Origin: Frankiales bacterium
GTDB lineage: Bacteria > Actinomycetota > Actinomycetes > Mycobacteriales > SCTD01
Direction: 5' to 3'
DNA length: 9,498 nucleotides
NCBI GenBank assembly: GCA_004299215.1
Contig: SCTD01000163.1
Coordinates: forward strand, 1-9,498
In this document: in pieces, positions 1 to 5,797 of the stretch
Numbering within the stretch: position 1 is the first letter of the stretch
Layout: the number at the start of each line of letters is the position of its first letter
The notes under the pieces: generated by a model
Told to the model about the DNA's origin: nothing
Database searches by the model: none
What the model saw: the letters and a program-made list of their open reading frames with translations, nothing else
Position numbers and translations under genes: made by a program

Positions 1-1
1 C

Positions 2-856
2 GGGACCGCCGGCGCCGGCCATGACGCGGGTGCGCTCGGCGGCGGCGGTCCCGCCGTCGCGGCGCCCGCGCCGGTGACCGAGCCCGGCCCGACGCGCAGC
101 CGGGCCGGCCAGATCGGCCTGCTGCTGACGCTTGTCGGCGCCGTCGTGCACACCGGCTCCGTGGTCACCCGCGGCCTCGCGGCCGACCGGGTGCCGTGGG
201 GGAACATGTACGAGTTCTCGTCCGCGGTCGCCCTCACCGCCGTCGTGTGCTTCCTGGTGCTGGTGGCGACAGGCAAGGTGGAGCGCGGCCTGGGCGCCTT
301 CGTGATGGTGCCTGTCGTCCTCTACCTCGGGCTCGCCGGCACGGTGCTCTACACCGCAGCCGGCCCGCTGGTGCCGGCCCTCGACTCGTACTGGATCAAG
401 ATCCACGTCTTCGCGGCGGTGCTCTCCTCGGGCGCCTTCATGCTGTCGGGCGTCATCGCGCTGCTCTACCTGCTGCGCGCCCGCCACGACGAGCGGGTCA
501 CCGCGGGGGAGCCGGTCCGGTTCCCCGTCTCGATGGGCGCCTCGCTGCCGCCGGCGGCGACGCTGGACCGCGTGACGTACGCCGTCATCGCGTTCGCCTT
601 CCCGATCTGGACCTTCGCGATCATCGCGGGGGCGATCTGGGCCGAGTCGGCCTGGGGCCGCTACTGGGGGTGGGACCCCAAGGAGACCTGGTCGTTCATC
701 ACCTGGGTGCTCTACGCCGGCTACCTGCACGCGCGGGCGACCGCCGGCTGGAAGGGCACGAAGGCGGCCTGGATCGGCGTGGCCGCGGCCGTCGCCCTGG
801 TGATCGACTACTACGTCGTCAACATCTTCGTGGTGGGCTTCCACTCCTACGCCTAG
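2..856 (+). CDS. ccsB: Cytochrome c biogenesis protein CcsB (ResC/CcsA family), 5'-partial
   Basis: This is the membrane subunit of system II cytochrome c maturation, which with ResB carries heme across the membrane and attaches it to apocytochromes c. The decisive feature is the tryptophan-rich WWD heme-handling motif, WGRYWGWDPKETWSFITW, coded at about 653-706. Conserved histidines are also visible: one in the first visible helix (LVGAVVHTGS), one in SYWIKIHV before WWD, one in GYLHAR just after it, and one in the terminal GFHSYA. Several hydrophobic helices surround them. The frame is open to the left edge through a Gly/Ala/Pro-rich stretch, which matches the variable linker after the family's first helix. 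The GTG at 74 is therefore probably internal, and the true start with its first helix lies outside the window. About 284 residues are visible against roughly 320 or more usual for actinobacterial members. A ResB gene just upstream would be expected. Confidence 0.95.
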   Translation, partial: GTAGAGHDAGALGGGGPAVAAPAPVTEPGPTRSRAGQIGLLLTLVGAVVHTGSVVTRGLAADRVPWGNMYEFSSAVALTAVVCFLVLVATGKVERGLGAFVMVPVVLYLGLAGTVLYTAAGPLVPALDSYWIKIHVFAAVLSSGAFMLSGVIALLYLLRARHDERVTAGEPVRFPVSMGASLPPAATLDRVTYAVIAFAFPIWTFAIIAGAIWAESAWGRYWGWDPKETWSFITWVLYAGYLHARATAGWKGTKAAWIGVAAAVALVIDYYVVNIFVVGFHSYA

Positions 857-879
857 GAGGACGCCCGGGCGCTACTCCT
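855..879. terminator. Weak candidate bidirectional terminator between convergent genes
   Basis: AGGAG at 855-859 is complementary to CTCCT at 875-879. Between them lies the perfect palindrome CGCCCGGGCG (862-871). The dyad overlaps both stop codons of the convergent ccsB and small membrane protein genes, which are only 15 bp apart. There is no T-tract, and unpaired bases interrupt the stem, so this is a tentative call. Confidence 0.3.
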
Positions 880-1051
880 CGCGCGGGTCGCGCAGCCGGC
901 GGTCGAGGTCGCGCAGGAACTCCGCGTCGTCGTCCGGCGAGCTCTGCCGCGGCGGCGGGCCGGGCGGAGTCGCGGCCGGCCGCCGCCGGCCGAGCAGGAA
1001 CCACAGGGCGGCGAGCAGCAGCAGCGCGAGGAAGCCGTAGACGAGGAGCAC
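872..1051 (-). CDS. Small single-helix membrane protein with C-terminal PDDDxEFLRDL motif
   Basis: I do not recognise a named family for this short gene. Reading the minus strand from GTG (1049-1051) to TAG (872-874) gives 59 residues. Residues 2-20 form one hydrophobic helix (LLVYGFLALLLLLAALWFLL). They are followed by an Arg triplet that suggests a cytoplasmic C-terminus, a Pro-rich linker (25-34), and an acidic/basic amphipathic tail, SSPDDDAEFLRDLDRRLRD (37-55). The tail closely matches the end of the adjacent upstream gene, which has SSPDDDEAFLRSL. That match in the same reading direction is the main evidence that the gene is real. It lies 39 nt after the preceding gene, in the same frame, and was probably co-transcribed with it. 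Only a weak GGA ribosome site precedes the GTG. No better start codon exists between the upstream stop and this GTG, so a near-cognate start is possible. Confidence 0.62.
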   Translation of the reverse strand: MLLVYGFLALLLLAALWFLLGRRRPAATPPGPPPRQSSPDDDAEFLRDLDRRLRDPREE

Positions 1052-1090
1052 GTACGGTCCAACGCTCGAGCGGCCGGAGACGATCCCCGG

Positions 1091-1468
1091 TCAGGCGTCC
1101 GGATCGGCCTCGTGGGCCCGGCGCTCCTGCTCCGCCCGGCGGCGCTGCTCCTCGGCCCGCTCGCGCAGCGAGCGCAGGAACGCCTCGTCGTCGTCGGGGG
1201 AGGAGGCGGTGGCGCGGCCCGGCCGGTCGTACTCCGGCGGGATCCGGCCGGCGTTCCCCTTGTAGGGCACCGAGCGGGCCGGACCCTGCGGGCGACCGGC
1301 GACCAGCCAGGCGACGCCGCCCACGATCGGGAACAGCAGCGCGAGCACCAGCCAGACCATCTTGGGCAGGTTGCGGACCTGGTCCTCGGGCGTGGTGATG
1401 ATGTTGAGCACGCAGTAGACGACGAGGCAGAGCTCGACGACCAGCAGCGCGCCGGCGCCGTACAGCAC
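1091..1468 (-). CDS. PLDc_N-type (phospholipase D nuclease N-terminal-like) small membrane protein
   Basis: This 125-residue protein has two transmembrane helices, at about residues 4-24 and 37-58. The short loop between them (ITTPEDQVRNLPKMVW) and the second helix ending in WLVAGRP are typical of the PLDc_N domain. That domain is the membrane anchor of cardiolipin synthases, but in actinobacteria it often stands alone without any phospholipase D catalytic part, as here. The rest is a cytoplasmic tail carrying SSPDDDEAFLRSL (89-101), then a highly charged Arg/Glu helix (102-119) that may form a coiled coil. The GTG start is supported by a strong AAGGGGGG ribosome site 5 nt upstream. The gene lies 36 nt after bldC on the same strand. 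Its biochemical role is unknown; enzymatic phospholipase activity is not expected. Confidence 0.9.
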   Translation of the reverse strand: MLYGAGALLVVELCLVVYCVLNIITTPEDQVRNLPKMVWLVLALLFPIVGGVAWLVAGRPQGPARSVPYKGNAGRIPPEYDRPGRATASSPDDDEAFLRSLRERAEEQRRRAEQERRAHEADPDA

Positions 1469-1504
1469 GACGTCCCCCCTTCGCGTCGCGCGAGGGTAGT
1501 CCGT

Positions 1505-1747
1505 CTAGAGAGCCGCGGTCGTCCGCACCGGCTGGGGCTGCGCCGGGATCTCGCCCGCGACGGTGCGGCCGCCCTCGAGCAGCGCGCGCACCTCGGACTC
1601 GCGGAAACGGCGGTGACCGCCGGGCGTGCGGATGCTGCTGATGCGGCCGGCGGCCGCCCAGCGCGTCACCGTCTTCGGGTCCACGCGGAACAGCGAGGCG
1701 ACCTCGCCGGGCGTGAGCAGGCGTCCCCGCCCCTGGGTGTCGTCCAT
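1505..1747 (-). CDS. bldC: BldC-like MerR-family DNA-binding developmental regulator
   Basis: This is an 80-residue protein with a single MerR-type winged helix-turn-helix. The helix-turn-helix is at about residues 10-31 (LLTPGEVASLF, VDPKTVTRWAAAG), and the wing is SIRTPGGHRRFRESEVRALL (38-57). It is very close to Streptomyces BldC, which is about 68 residues and binds DNA cooperatively on direct repeats, acting as a brake on entry into development. Like BldC it lacks the effector-binding and dimerisation region of full-length MerR proteins. The ATG start follows a strong AAGGGGG ribosome site with a 7-nt spacer. The C-terminus has about 15 residues beyond the usual BldC end (VAGEIPAQPQPVRTTAAL), rich in Pro and Thr and probably disordered. 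In non-sporulating actinobacteria, BldC relatives have less well-defined targets. It heads the minus-strand row with the two small membrane protein genes. Confidence 0.93.
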   Translation of the reverse strand: MDDTQGRGRLLTPGEVASLFRVDPKTVTRWAAAGRISSIRTPGGHRRFRESEVRALLEGGRTVAGEIPAQPQPVRTTAAL

Positions 1748-1763
1748 GTCATATCCCCCTTAC

Positions 1764-1780
1764 CCGGGGGCCACCCCCGG
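1764..1780 (-). promoter_or_regulatory. GC hairpin in the bldC leader, just upstream of its ribosome site
   Basis: CCGGGGG (1764-1770) and CCCCCGG (1774-1780) form a perfect 7-bp stem with a 3-nt loop. On the minus strand it ends 2 nt before the AAGGGGG ribosome site of bldC (complement of 1755-1761). The CCCCC arm could instead pair with the GGGGG of the ribosome site, so a translational switch is conceivable. That is inference from position only. Confidence 0.4.
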
Positions 1781-1840
1781 TGCTTTCCCTCGGCAACGAG
1801 TGAATCGCGCATCGGTGACGGTCGGTCGTGAAACGGACAA

Positions 1841-1850
1841 CATTCGAATG
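1841..1850. promoter_or_regulatory. Perfect palindrome CATTCGAATG, candidate operator
   Basis: This 10-bp perfect palindrome with an AT-rich centre sits in the divergent region between bldC and the aldolase gene. It ends 18 nt before the aldolase -10 box, so it overlaps the expected -35 zone. A dimeric repressor or activator bound here could control the aldolase promoter and perhaps bldC. No regulator is assigned. Confidence 0.35.
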
Positions 1851-1868
1851 CCTTAGGGAAGGGTCACC

Positions 1869-1874
1869 TAACAT
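1869..1874 (+). promoter_or_regulatory. -10 box of a leaderless-type promoter for the aldolase operon
   Basis: TAACAT fits the actinobacterial TANNNT -10 consensus and lies exactly 6 nt before the ATG at 1881. No ribosome site is found at a normal distance from that ATG. The only purine run, GGGAAGGG, is 17 nt or more upstream. Both facts suggest that transcription begins at the A of the start codon. No good -35 box is seen. Confidence 0.55.
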
Positions 1875-1880
1875 CGCCGC

Positions 1881-2669
1881 ATGGACCTGCTGCTCTTCAC
1901 CGTCGACCCCCGCTTCGCGGCCGGCTGCGTCGCAGCCGGTGCCGCCGGGGTGGTGGTGGACTGGGAGCGGCGCGGCAAGGCGCGCCGGCAGGCCGGCGAG
2001 GACACCCAGATCAACGGCGACACGCCGGCGGACCTGGCAGCGGTCCGTGCGGCCACCCCCGGGCGCGTGGTCTGCCGGGTCAACGGCGCCGGCTCGTGGA
2101 CGGCCGCCGAGGTCGACCTGGCCGTCCGGCTCGGCGCCGACGAGGTGCTGCTGCCGATGGTCCGCCGGCCGGAGGAGGTCGACCTGGCGCTCGAGGCGGT
2201 GCGCGGGCGCTGCGGGGTCGGCATCCTCGTGGAGACCCAGGACGCCGTCGACCGCGTCGAGGAGCTGGCCGACCGGCCGCTGTCCCGGCTCTACCTCGGC
2301 CTCAACGACCTGCGGATCGACCGGGGCAGCACCGACCTGTTCGCCCCGCTCGTCGACGGCACGGCGGACCGGGTGCGCGCCGCCTGCTCCATGCCCTTCG
2401 GGGTGGCCGGGCTGACGCTGCCCGAGGCGGGCCGGCCGGTGCCGAGCCGGCTGCTCGCGGGCGAGCTGGCCCGCCTGGGGGCCGGCTTCACCTTCCTGCG
2501 CCGCTCCTTCACGGCCGACGTCGCGGGCCGGGAGGTCGCCGTCGAGGTGCCGCGGATCCTCGCCGCCTGCGCCGCGGCGGCCCGGCGCAGCGAGGCCGAG
2601 GTGGTCGCCGACCGCGCCGAGCTCGTCGCCGCGGTGGGAGCCCCGGTCGCGCTTCCCCAGCCGGCGTGA
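1881..2669 (+). CDS. HpcH/HpaI aldolase / citrate lyase beta-subunit (CitE-like) family protein
   Basis: The 262 residues form a complete (beta/alpha)8 barrel of the HpcH/HpaI-CitE superfamily. These metal-dependent enzymes cleave or form C-C bonds between pyruvate, acetyl-CoA or similar enolates and an aldehyde or acyl partner. Family marks in order: VVVDWERRGKARRQ (24-37), the CitE-like acidic/basic segment; CRVNG (65-69), the substrate-binding Arg; GADEVLLPMVRRPEEV (85-100); GILVETQ (114-120), with likely metal ligand Glu118; and YLGLNDL (138-144), with likely second metal ligand Asp143. The length is normal for the family. It is the first gene of a trio and overlaps the sugar epimerase gene by 4 bp (GTGA). 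Sugar enzymes directly downstream make a deoxy-sugar or keto-acid substrate plausible, but CoA-lyase activity of the CitE type cannot be excluded. The actual substrate is not determined. Confidence 0.87.
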   Translation: MDLLLFTVDPRFAAGCVAAGAAGVVVDWERRGKARRQAGEDTQINGDTPADLAAVRAATPGRVVCRVNGAGSWTAAEVDLAVRLGADEVLLPMVRRPEEVDLALEAVRGRCGVGILVETQDAVDRVEELADRPLSRLYLGLNDLRIDRGSTDLFAPLVDGTADRVRAACSMPFGVAGLTLPEAGRPVPSRLLAGELARLGAGFTFLRRSFTADVAGREVAVEVPRILAACAAAARRSEAEVVADRAELVAAVGAPVALPQPA

Positions 2670-3562
2670 CGCGCGCGCTGGTCACCGGCGCCGGAGGCTT
2701 CGTCGGCCGGCACCTGTGCGCGCGGCTGCTCGCGGACGGCTGGGACGTGTGGGGGACGGTGCGCCCGGGCTCGTCCGCCCCGCCGGGCGTGCACCCCCTC
2801 GGGGTCGACCTGACGGACCCGGGCGCGCTGGTGCAGGCGGTGCGGCAGGCGGCTCCCGACGTGGCCTTCCACCTCGCCGCAGCCCGTGCCAAGGCCGACG
2901 CGGCCGAGCGGGCCGCCACCGCGGCGGTCAACACCGACAGCGGCCTCCACCTGGTGGAAGCCCTGCCGGCGTCCTGCGGTGCCGTGGTCCGGCTGGGCTC
3001 GTCGACGGAGTACGCCGAGGTCGACGGCCCGATGGACGAGACCGCGCCGCTGCACCCGCGCGGCTTCTTCGGCGCGACCAAGGCCGCCGGCTCGCTGCTG
3101 CTGGCGGCGGCTGCGGCCGAGCGCGGGATCCGGTCGGGCGTGCTGCGGGCGTTCCAGGTCTACGGACCCGGCGACCACCCGGGCCGGTTCGTGCCGACCG
3201 TCCTGCGCGCGGCCCGCAGCGGAGAGGAGCTGCCGCTGACCGGTCCCGGGCAGCGACGCGACTGGGTGCACGTCGACGACGTGGTCGCGGCCTGCGTGCT
3301 CGCCGCGGCGGCCGACGACCTGCCGCCCGGTCAGGTGCTCAACCTCGGCACCGGCGTGCAGACCGCCAACGAGGAGCTCGTCGCGCTGGCCGCCGAGGTC
3401 ACCGGCCGCGAGCTCCGCACCCGCGTCGGCGCCCACCCGGGCCGCTCCTGGGACGCGTCGTCCTGGGTCTGCGACCCGTCCCTCGCCCGGGAGCTGATCG
3501 GCTGGGAGCCCCGGCTCGACCTGCGCGCCGGGCTCGCCGCGACCTGGGCTGCCGGCGGATGA
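2666..3562 (+). CDS. NAD-dependent epimerase/dehydratase (extended SDR) with Tyr-to-Phe at the catalytic position
   Basis: This 298-residue extended short-chain dehydrogenase is of the kind that modifies nucleotide-activated sugars. The Rossmann motif TGAGGFVG (7-14) binds NAD(P). GVDLTD (46-51), FHLAAARAK (68-76) and the substrate-side LGSSTEY (110-116, with the catalytic Ser) follow in the usual order. RAFQVYGPGD (161-170) and RDWVHVDDVV (198-207) are typical of sugar epimerases. The active-site YxxxK element is present as F135-G-A-T-K139: the Lys is kept but the proton-donating Tyr is Phe. The codon is TTC at 3068-3070. The GTG start overlaps the aldolase stop as GTGA, and the stop overlaps the next start as ATGA, so translation of all three genes is probably coupled. 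The enzyme may be an epimerase, reductase or dehydratase with altered chemistry, or a binding-only homologue; the substrate is unknown. Confidence 0.9.
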   Translation: MTRALVTGAGGFVGRHLCARLLADGWDVWGTVRPGSSAPPGVHPLGVDLTDPGALVQAVRQAAPDVAFHLAAARAKADAAERAATAAVNTDSGLHLVEALPASCGAVVRLGSSTEYAEVDGPMDETAPLHPRGFFGATKAAGSLLLAAAAAERGIRSGVLRAFQVYGPGDHPGRFVPTVLRAARSGEELPLTGPGQRRDWVHVDDVVAACVLAAAADDLPPGQVLNLGTGVQTANEELVALAAEVTGRELRTRVGAHPGRSWDASSWVCDPSLARELIGWEPRLDLRAGLAATWAAGG

Positions 3563-4218
3563 GGGTCGCCGTCGTCGTGCCCGTCTACGGCAACGAGGTG
3601 ACCCTCGAGCCCCTGGTCACCCGGCTCGCCGCCGCGCTGTCCGACCACGACTGGTCGGTCCACCTGGTCGTCGACGCCTCCCCGGACCGCAGCGCGGCCG
3701 TCGCCTCCCGGCTGGGTGCCGACCCGCGGGTCGTGCCGCAGGTGCTGCCGGTCAACGTCGGCCAGCACCGCGCCCTCGCCGCCGGGCTCGCCGCCGCCGA
3801 CGGCGCGGACGCCTGGGTCTGCCTCGACGCCGACCTGCAGGACCCTCCCGAGGCCGTGCCTGCGCTGCTCGACCGGCTCGCCGCCGGCGACGTGGCCGCC
3901 GTCTTCGCCGGCCGGCGAGGGTCCTACGAAGGGCCGGTCCGGCTGCTGACCGGCCGGCTGCACCGGGCCCTCGTCTCGCGGCTCACCGGCCTGCCGCCGG
4001 ACGCCGGGGCGTTCCTCGCGCTCGACGGCCGCGCCCGGGGGGCGGTCCTCCGCCTGCAGGCGCCGTCCCTGGTCGCCGCCATCGGGGCGGCCCGGCTGCC
4101 GGTCGCGAGCGTTCCCGTCGAGCGCGCCCCGCGCGAGGTCGGCCGCTCGGCCTGGACCGCCCGAGCCCGGCTGCGCCAGTCCGTACGCACGCTGGCCTGG
4201 ACCCTCCGGAACCGCTAG
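3559..4218 (+). CDS. Family 2 glycosyltransferase, short DPM1-like form without membrane segments
   Basis: This is a 219-residue GT-A fold glycosyltransferase. The N-terminus VAVVVPVYGNEVTLEPLV (3-20) is the standard GT2 nucleotide-binding start. VVDASPD (37-43) replaces the usual VDDGSxD, NVGQHRALAAGL (66-77) follows, and LDADLQDPPE (89-98) holds the DxD metal/nucleotide-sugar site in the dolichyl-phosphate-mannose/polyprenyl-phosphate sugar synthase style. The C-terminal part keeps a basic segment (REVGRSAWTARARLRQSVRTL, about 192-212) where such enzymes have a catalytic-loop region. There are no transmembrane helices after it, unlike ArnC/GtrB-type enzymes. The likely job is transfer of a sugar to polyprenyl phosphate or another membrane-proximal acceptor, from the cytoplasm. 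The ATG overlaps the SDR stop (ATGA). The stop codon directly abuts the stop of the convergent GT-C gene. Confidence 0.9.
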   Translation: MRVAVVVPVYGNEVTLEPLVTRLAAALSDHDWSVHLVVDASPDRSAAVASRLGADPRVVPQVLPVNVGQHRALAAGLAAADGADAWVCLDADLQDPPEAVPALLDRLAAGDVAAVFAGRRGSYEGPVRLLTGRLHRALVSRLTGLPPDAGAFLALDGRARGAVLRLQAPSLVAAIGAARLPVASVPVERAPREVGRSAWTARARLRQSVRTLAWTLRNR

Positions 4219-5607
4219 TCAGCGGGCCCAGCGCTGCAGGACGAGCCAGGAGCTCGACCCGCGGAAGGTCCGCTCCCCCTCGAGCCGCAGCCCGGCCGCC
4301 CGCAGCAGCACGTCGTCGTCCGACGCGCGCAGATCACCGTCGCGGGAGGCCTGCCGGAGCAGCCACACCACGTCGGCGCCGGCCGGCGGGTCGCCGGGCG
4401 GCACGGCGTACGGCAGGGACTGCGGGGCGTACTGCTCCAGCGCGAGAGCGGCCCGCCGGTCGACGGCGACCACCGGCTCGCCAGGTCCGGCCAGCGCCGC
4501 CAGCGCCTGCACGGCTCCCCGGGCGTCCTCGCGCGGACCGCGGTCCAGCAGCGGTGCGGCCGCGACGAGCGACACCACGGCGACCACCCCGACCGCGGGG
4601 CCCGGCCACCGCGAGCCGGCCAGGCCGACCGCGGCGAGCACCGCCAGGCCGAGCAGCGCGGGCAGCAGGTAGCGCGGGACGAAGACCGGCCGCGCCAGCT
4701 CCGCGAGGGTGACCACGAGCAGCGGCAGAGCCACCCAGCAGGCGCCGACGACGGCGGTCCGCCGGGCCCTGCCGTCGCCGCGACCCGCGACCAGCCCGGC
4801 CAGGCAGGCCGCCAGCGTCGCCGCGAGCAGCAGCACCGAGTCGCGGGTCCAGGCCCGCAGCGACAGCCACGGCACCGCCCCGCCGGTGTCGCCGATCCAG
4901 CCGGTCGTCACCCCGCCGTCGTCCTGCGCGGTCGCGAGCGCGACGAGGGCGAGCGCGGGGAGCGCGGCCACGGCCGAGACCAGGAGCAGCGGGAGCGCCG
5001 ACCGGCGGCGCAGCATCAGGCCGGCCAGTGCCAGCCCGGCCACCACGGGCAGCGCGAACCAGTGCGCGAGACCGGCCGTGGTCGCGCCCAGGCCGTACGC
5101 CCACAGCCGCCCGCCGTCGAGCCACCGGGCCAGTCCGAGCGCCGTGCCGCAGGTGGCGAGCATCGCCAGGCCGTAGCCACGGGCCTCGACGGAGTACTCG
5201 AGGACGAGCGGGTTGGTCGCGGCCAGCAGGCCGGCGGTGACGCCGGCGGTCGATCCGCCCAGCCGCGCGACGGCTCGGGTCAGCAGCGCGACGGCCGCGA
5301 CGGCAGCCAGCAGGGAGAGCCCGCGCAGGCTGGTCTCCCCCGGCTCCAGCCGGGTCAGTGCCAGCCAGCCGTGGACGGCGAGGTAGTACGGCGCGTTGTA
5401 GGACGGCGGGACGTCGACCAGGTAGCCCACCGTCCCCTCGCCGGTGCGCACGGCCTCGAGCAGCCGGTCCAGCGGGACCCGCGCGACGTGGGCCGTGAAG
5501 AGCTCGTCGTACCAGAGGCTCGGCCGCCGCAGCAGCAGCGCGGAGCCGAGCAGGCCGAGCACCGCGGGCGGGAGGAGCAGCGCCCACCGGTCCCTGCTCA
5601 CTCCCAC
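4219..5607 (-). CDS. Polytopic GT-C type glycosyltransferase (GT39/PMT_2-like)
   Basis: This is an integral membrane glycosyltransferase of about 462 residues that would use a polyprenyl-phosphate sugar on the outer face of the membrane. An N-terminal helix is followed by SLWYDELFTAHVA, with the Asp-Glu pair placed in the first outer loop as in GT-C catalytic sites. Then come SYNAPYYLAVHGWLAL and EYSVEARGYGLAML, the latter matching the S-x-E-A-R-x-Y signature of GT39-like proteins. About ten hydrophobic segments follow, then a soluble C-terminal region of about 100 residues (from REDARGAVQALAAL). The GTG at 5607 is preferred because GGGAG lies 8 nt upstream; a GTG at 5622 would add five residues but has no ribosome site. 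The gene ends head-on against the GT2 gene. A GT2 enzyme that charges the lipid carrier and a GT-C enzyme that spends it would be a natural pair; the acceptor is unknown. Confidence 0.88.
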   Translation of the reverse strand: MGVSRDRWALLLPPAVLGLLGSALLLRRPSLWYDELFTAHVARVPLDRLLEAVRTGEGTVGYLVDVPPSYNAPYYLAVHGWLALTRLEPGETSLRGLSLLAAVAAVALLTRAVARLGGSTAGVTAGLLAATNPLVLEYSVEARGYGLAMLATCGTALGLARWLDGGRLWAYGLGATTAGLAHWFALPVVAGLALAGLMLRRRSALPLLLVSAVAALPALALVALATAQDDGGVTTGWIGDTGGAVPWLSLRAWTRDSVLLLAATLAACLAGLVAGRGDGRARRTAVVGACWVALPLLVVTLAELARPVFVPRYLLPALLGLAVLAAVGLAGSRWPGPAVGVVAVVSLVAAAPLLDRGPREDARGAVQALAALAGPGEPVVAVDRRAALALEQYAPQSLPYAVPPGDPPAGADVVWLLRQASRDGDLRASDDDVLLRAAGLRLEGERTFRGSSSWLVLQRWAR

Positions 5608-5626
5608 AGGCCTCACTCCCACAGGC
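5597..5626. repeat. Perfect tandem 15-bp duplication at the start of the GT-C gene
   Basis: CTCACTCCCACAGGC occurs twice head to tail, at 5597-5611 and 5612-5626. On the minus strand each copy holds GGGAG and two GTG codons in the gene's frame. The duplication therefore creates a ribosome site in the upstream copy at a good distance from a GTG in the downstream copy. Being 15 bp, it adds exactly five codons and does not change frame. Confidence 0.9.
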
Positions 5627-5672
5627 TAGGCGCCGGACAAGCTCGGGCAGAGGCCGCGCACGTACGCGGACC

Positions 5673-5701
5673 GTGACGGGTAGGGCACAGATAGTCTTAA
5701 T
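5673..5701 (+). promoter_or_regulatory. Candidate promoter of the LPQTG surface protein gene
   Basis: GTGACG (5673-5678, four of six matches to TTGACA) and CTTAAT (5696-5701, four of six to TATAAT) are separated by 17 bp. They lie in the only clearly AT-rich patch of the 175-bp divergent spacer between the GT-C gene and the surface protein gene. This would give a leader of about 90 nt. TAGTCT at 5692-5697 is an alternative -10 box. Confidence 0.4.
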
Positions 5702-5797
5702 AGGCCATGGTCGAACTGGGACAAGCCGACGATCCTGCTTACGACCCCCGGTGGCTCCTGTCGCCGGTCCGCTCACCGTCGCCAGCTTGGAGACCCC

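Noticed and set aside
74..76. GTG at 74 as the true start of ccsB
   Set aside because: The frame is open to the left edge, no convincing ribosome site precedes this GTG, and CcsB proteins have another helix before this linker.
853..1062. Minus-strand frame of 69 codons starting at TTG 1062
   Set aside because: It is Cys/Ser/Arg-rich without domain sense. The neighbouring frame 872-1051 codes for a membrane helix and the PDDD tail shared with the upstream gene.
2096..3562. An aldolase-SDR fusion read as one 488-residue frame from 2096
   Set aside because: The part before 2666 is Arg/Gly-rich out-of-frame aldolase sequence. The Rossmann fold begins just after the GTG at 2666.
5702..5797. Riboswitch in the leader of the LPQTG gene
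   Set aside because: The leader is about 90 nt, and I could not find the conserved cores of the actinobacterial c-di-AMP, cobalamin or similar riboswitches or a clear nested fold.
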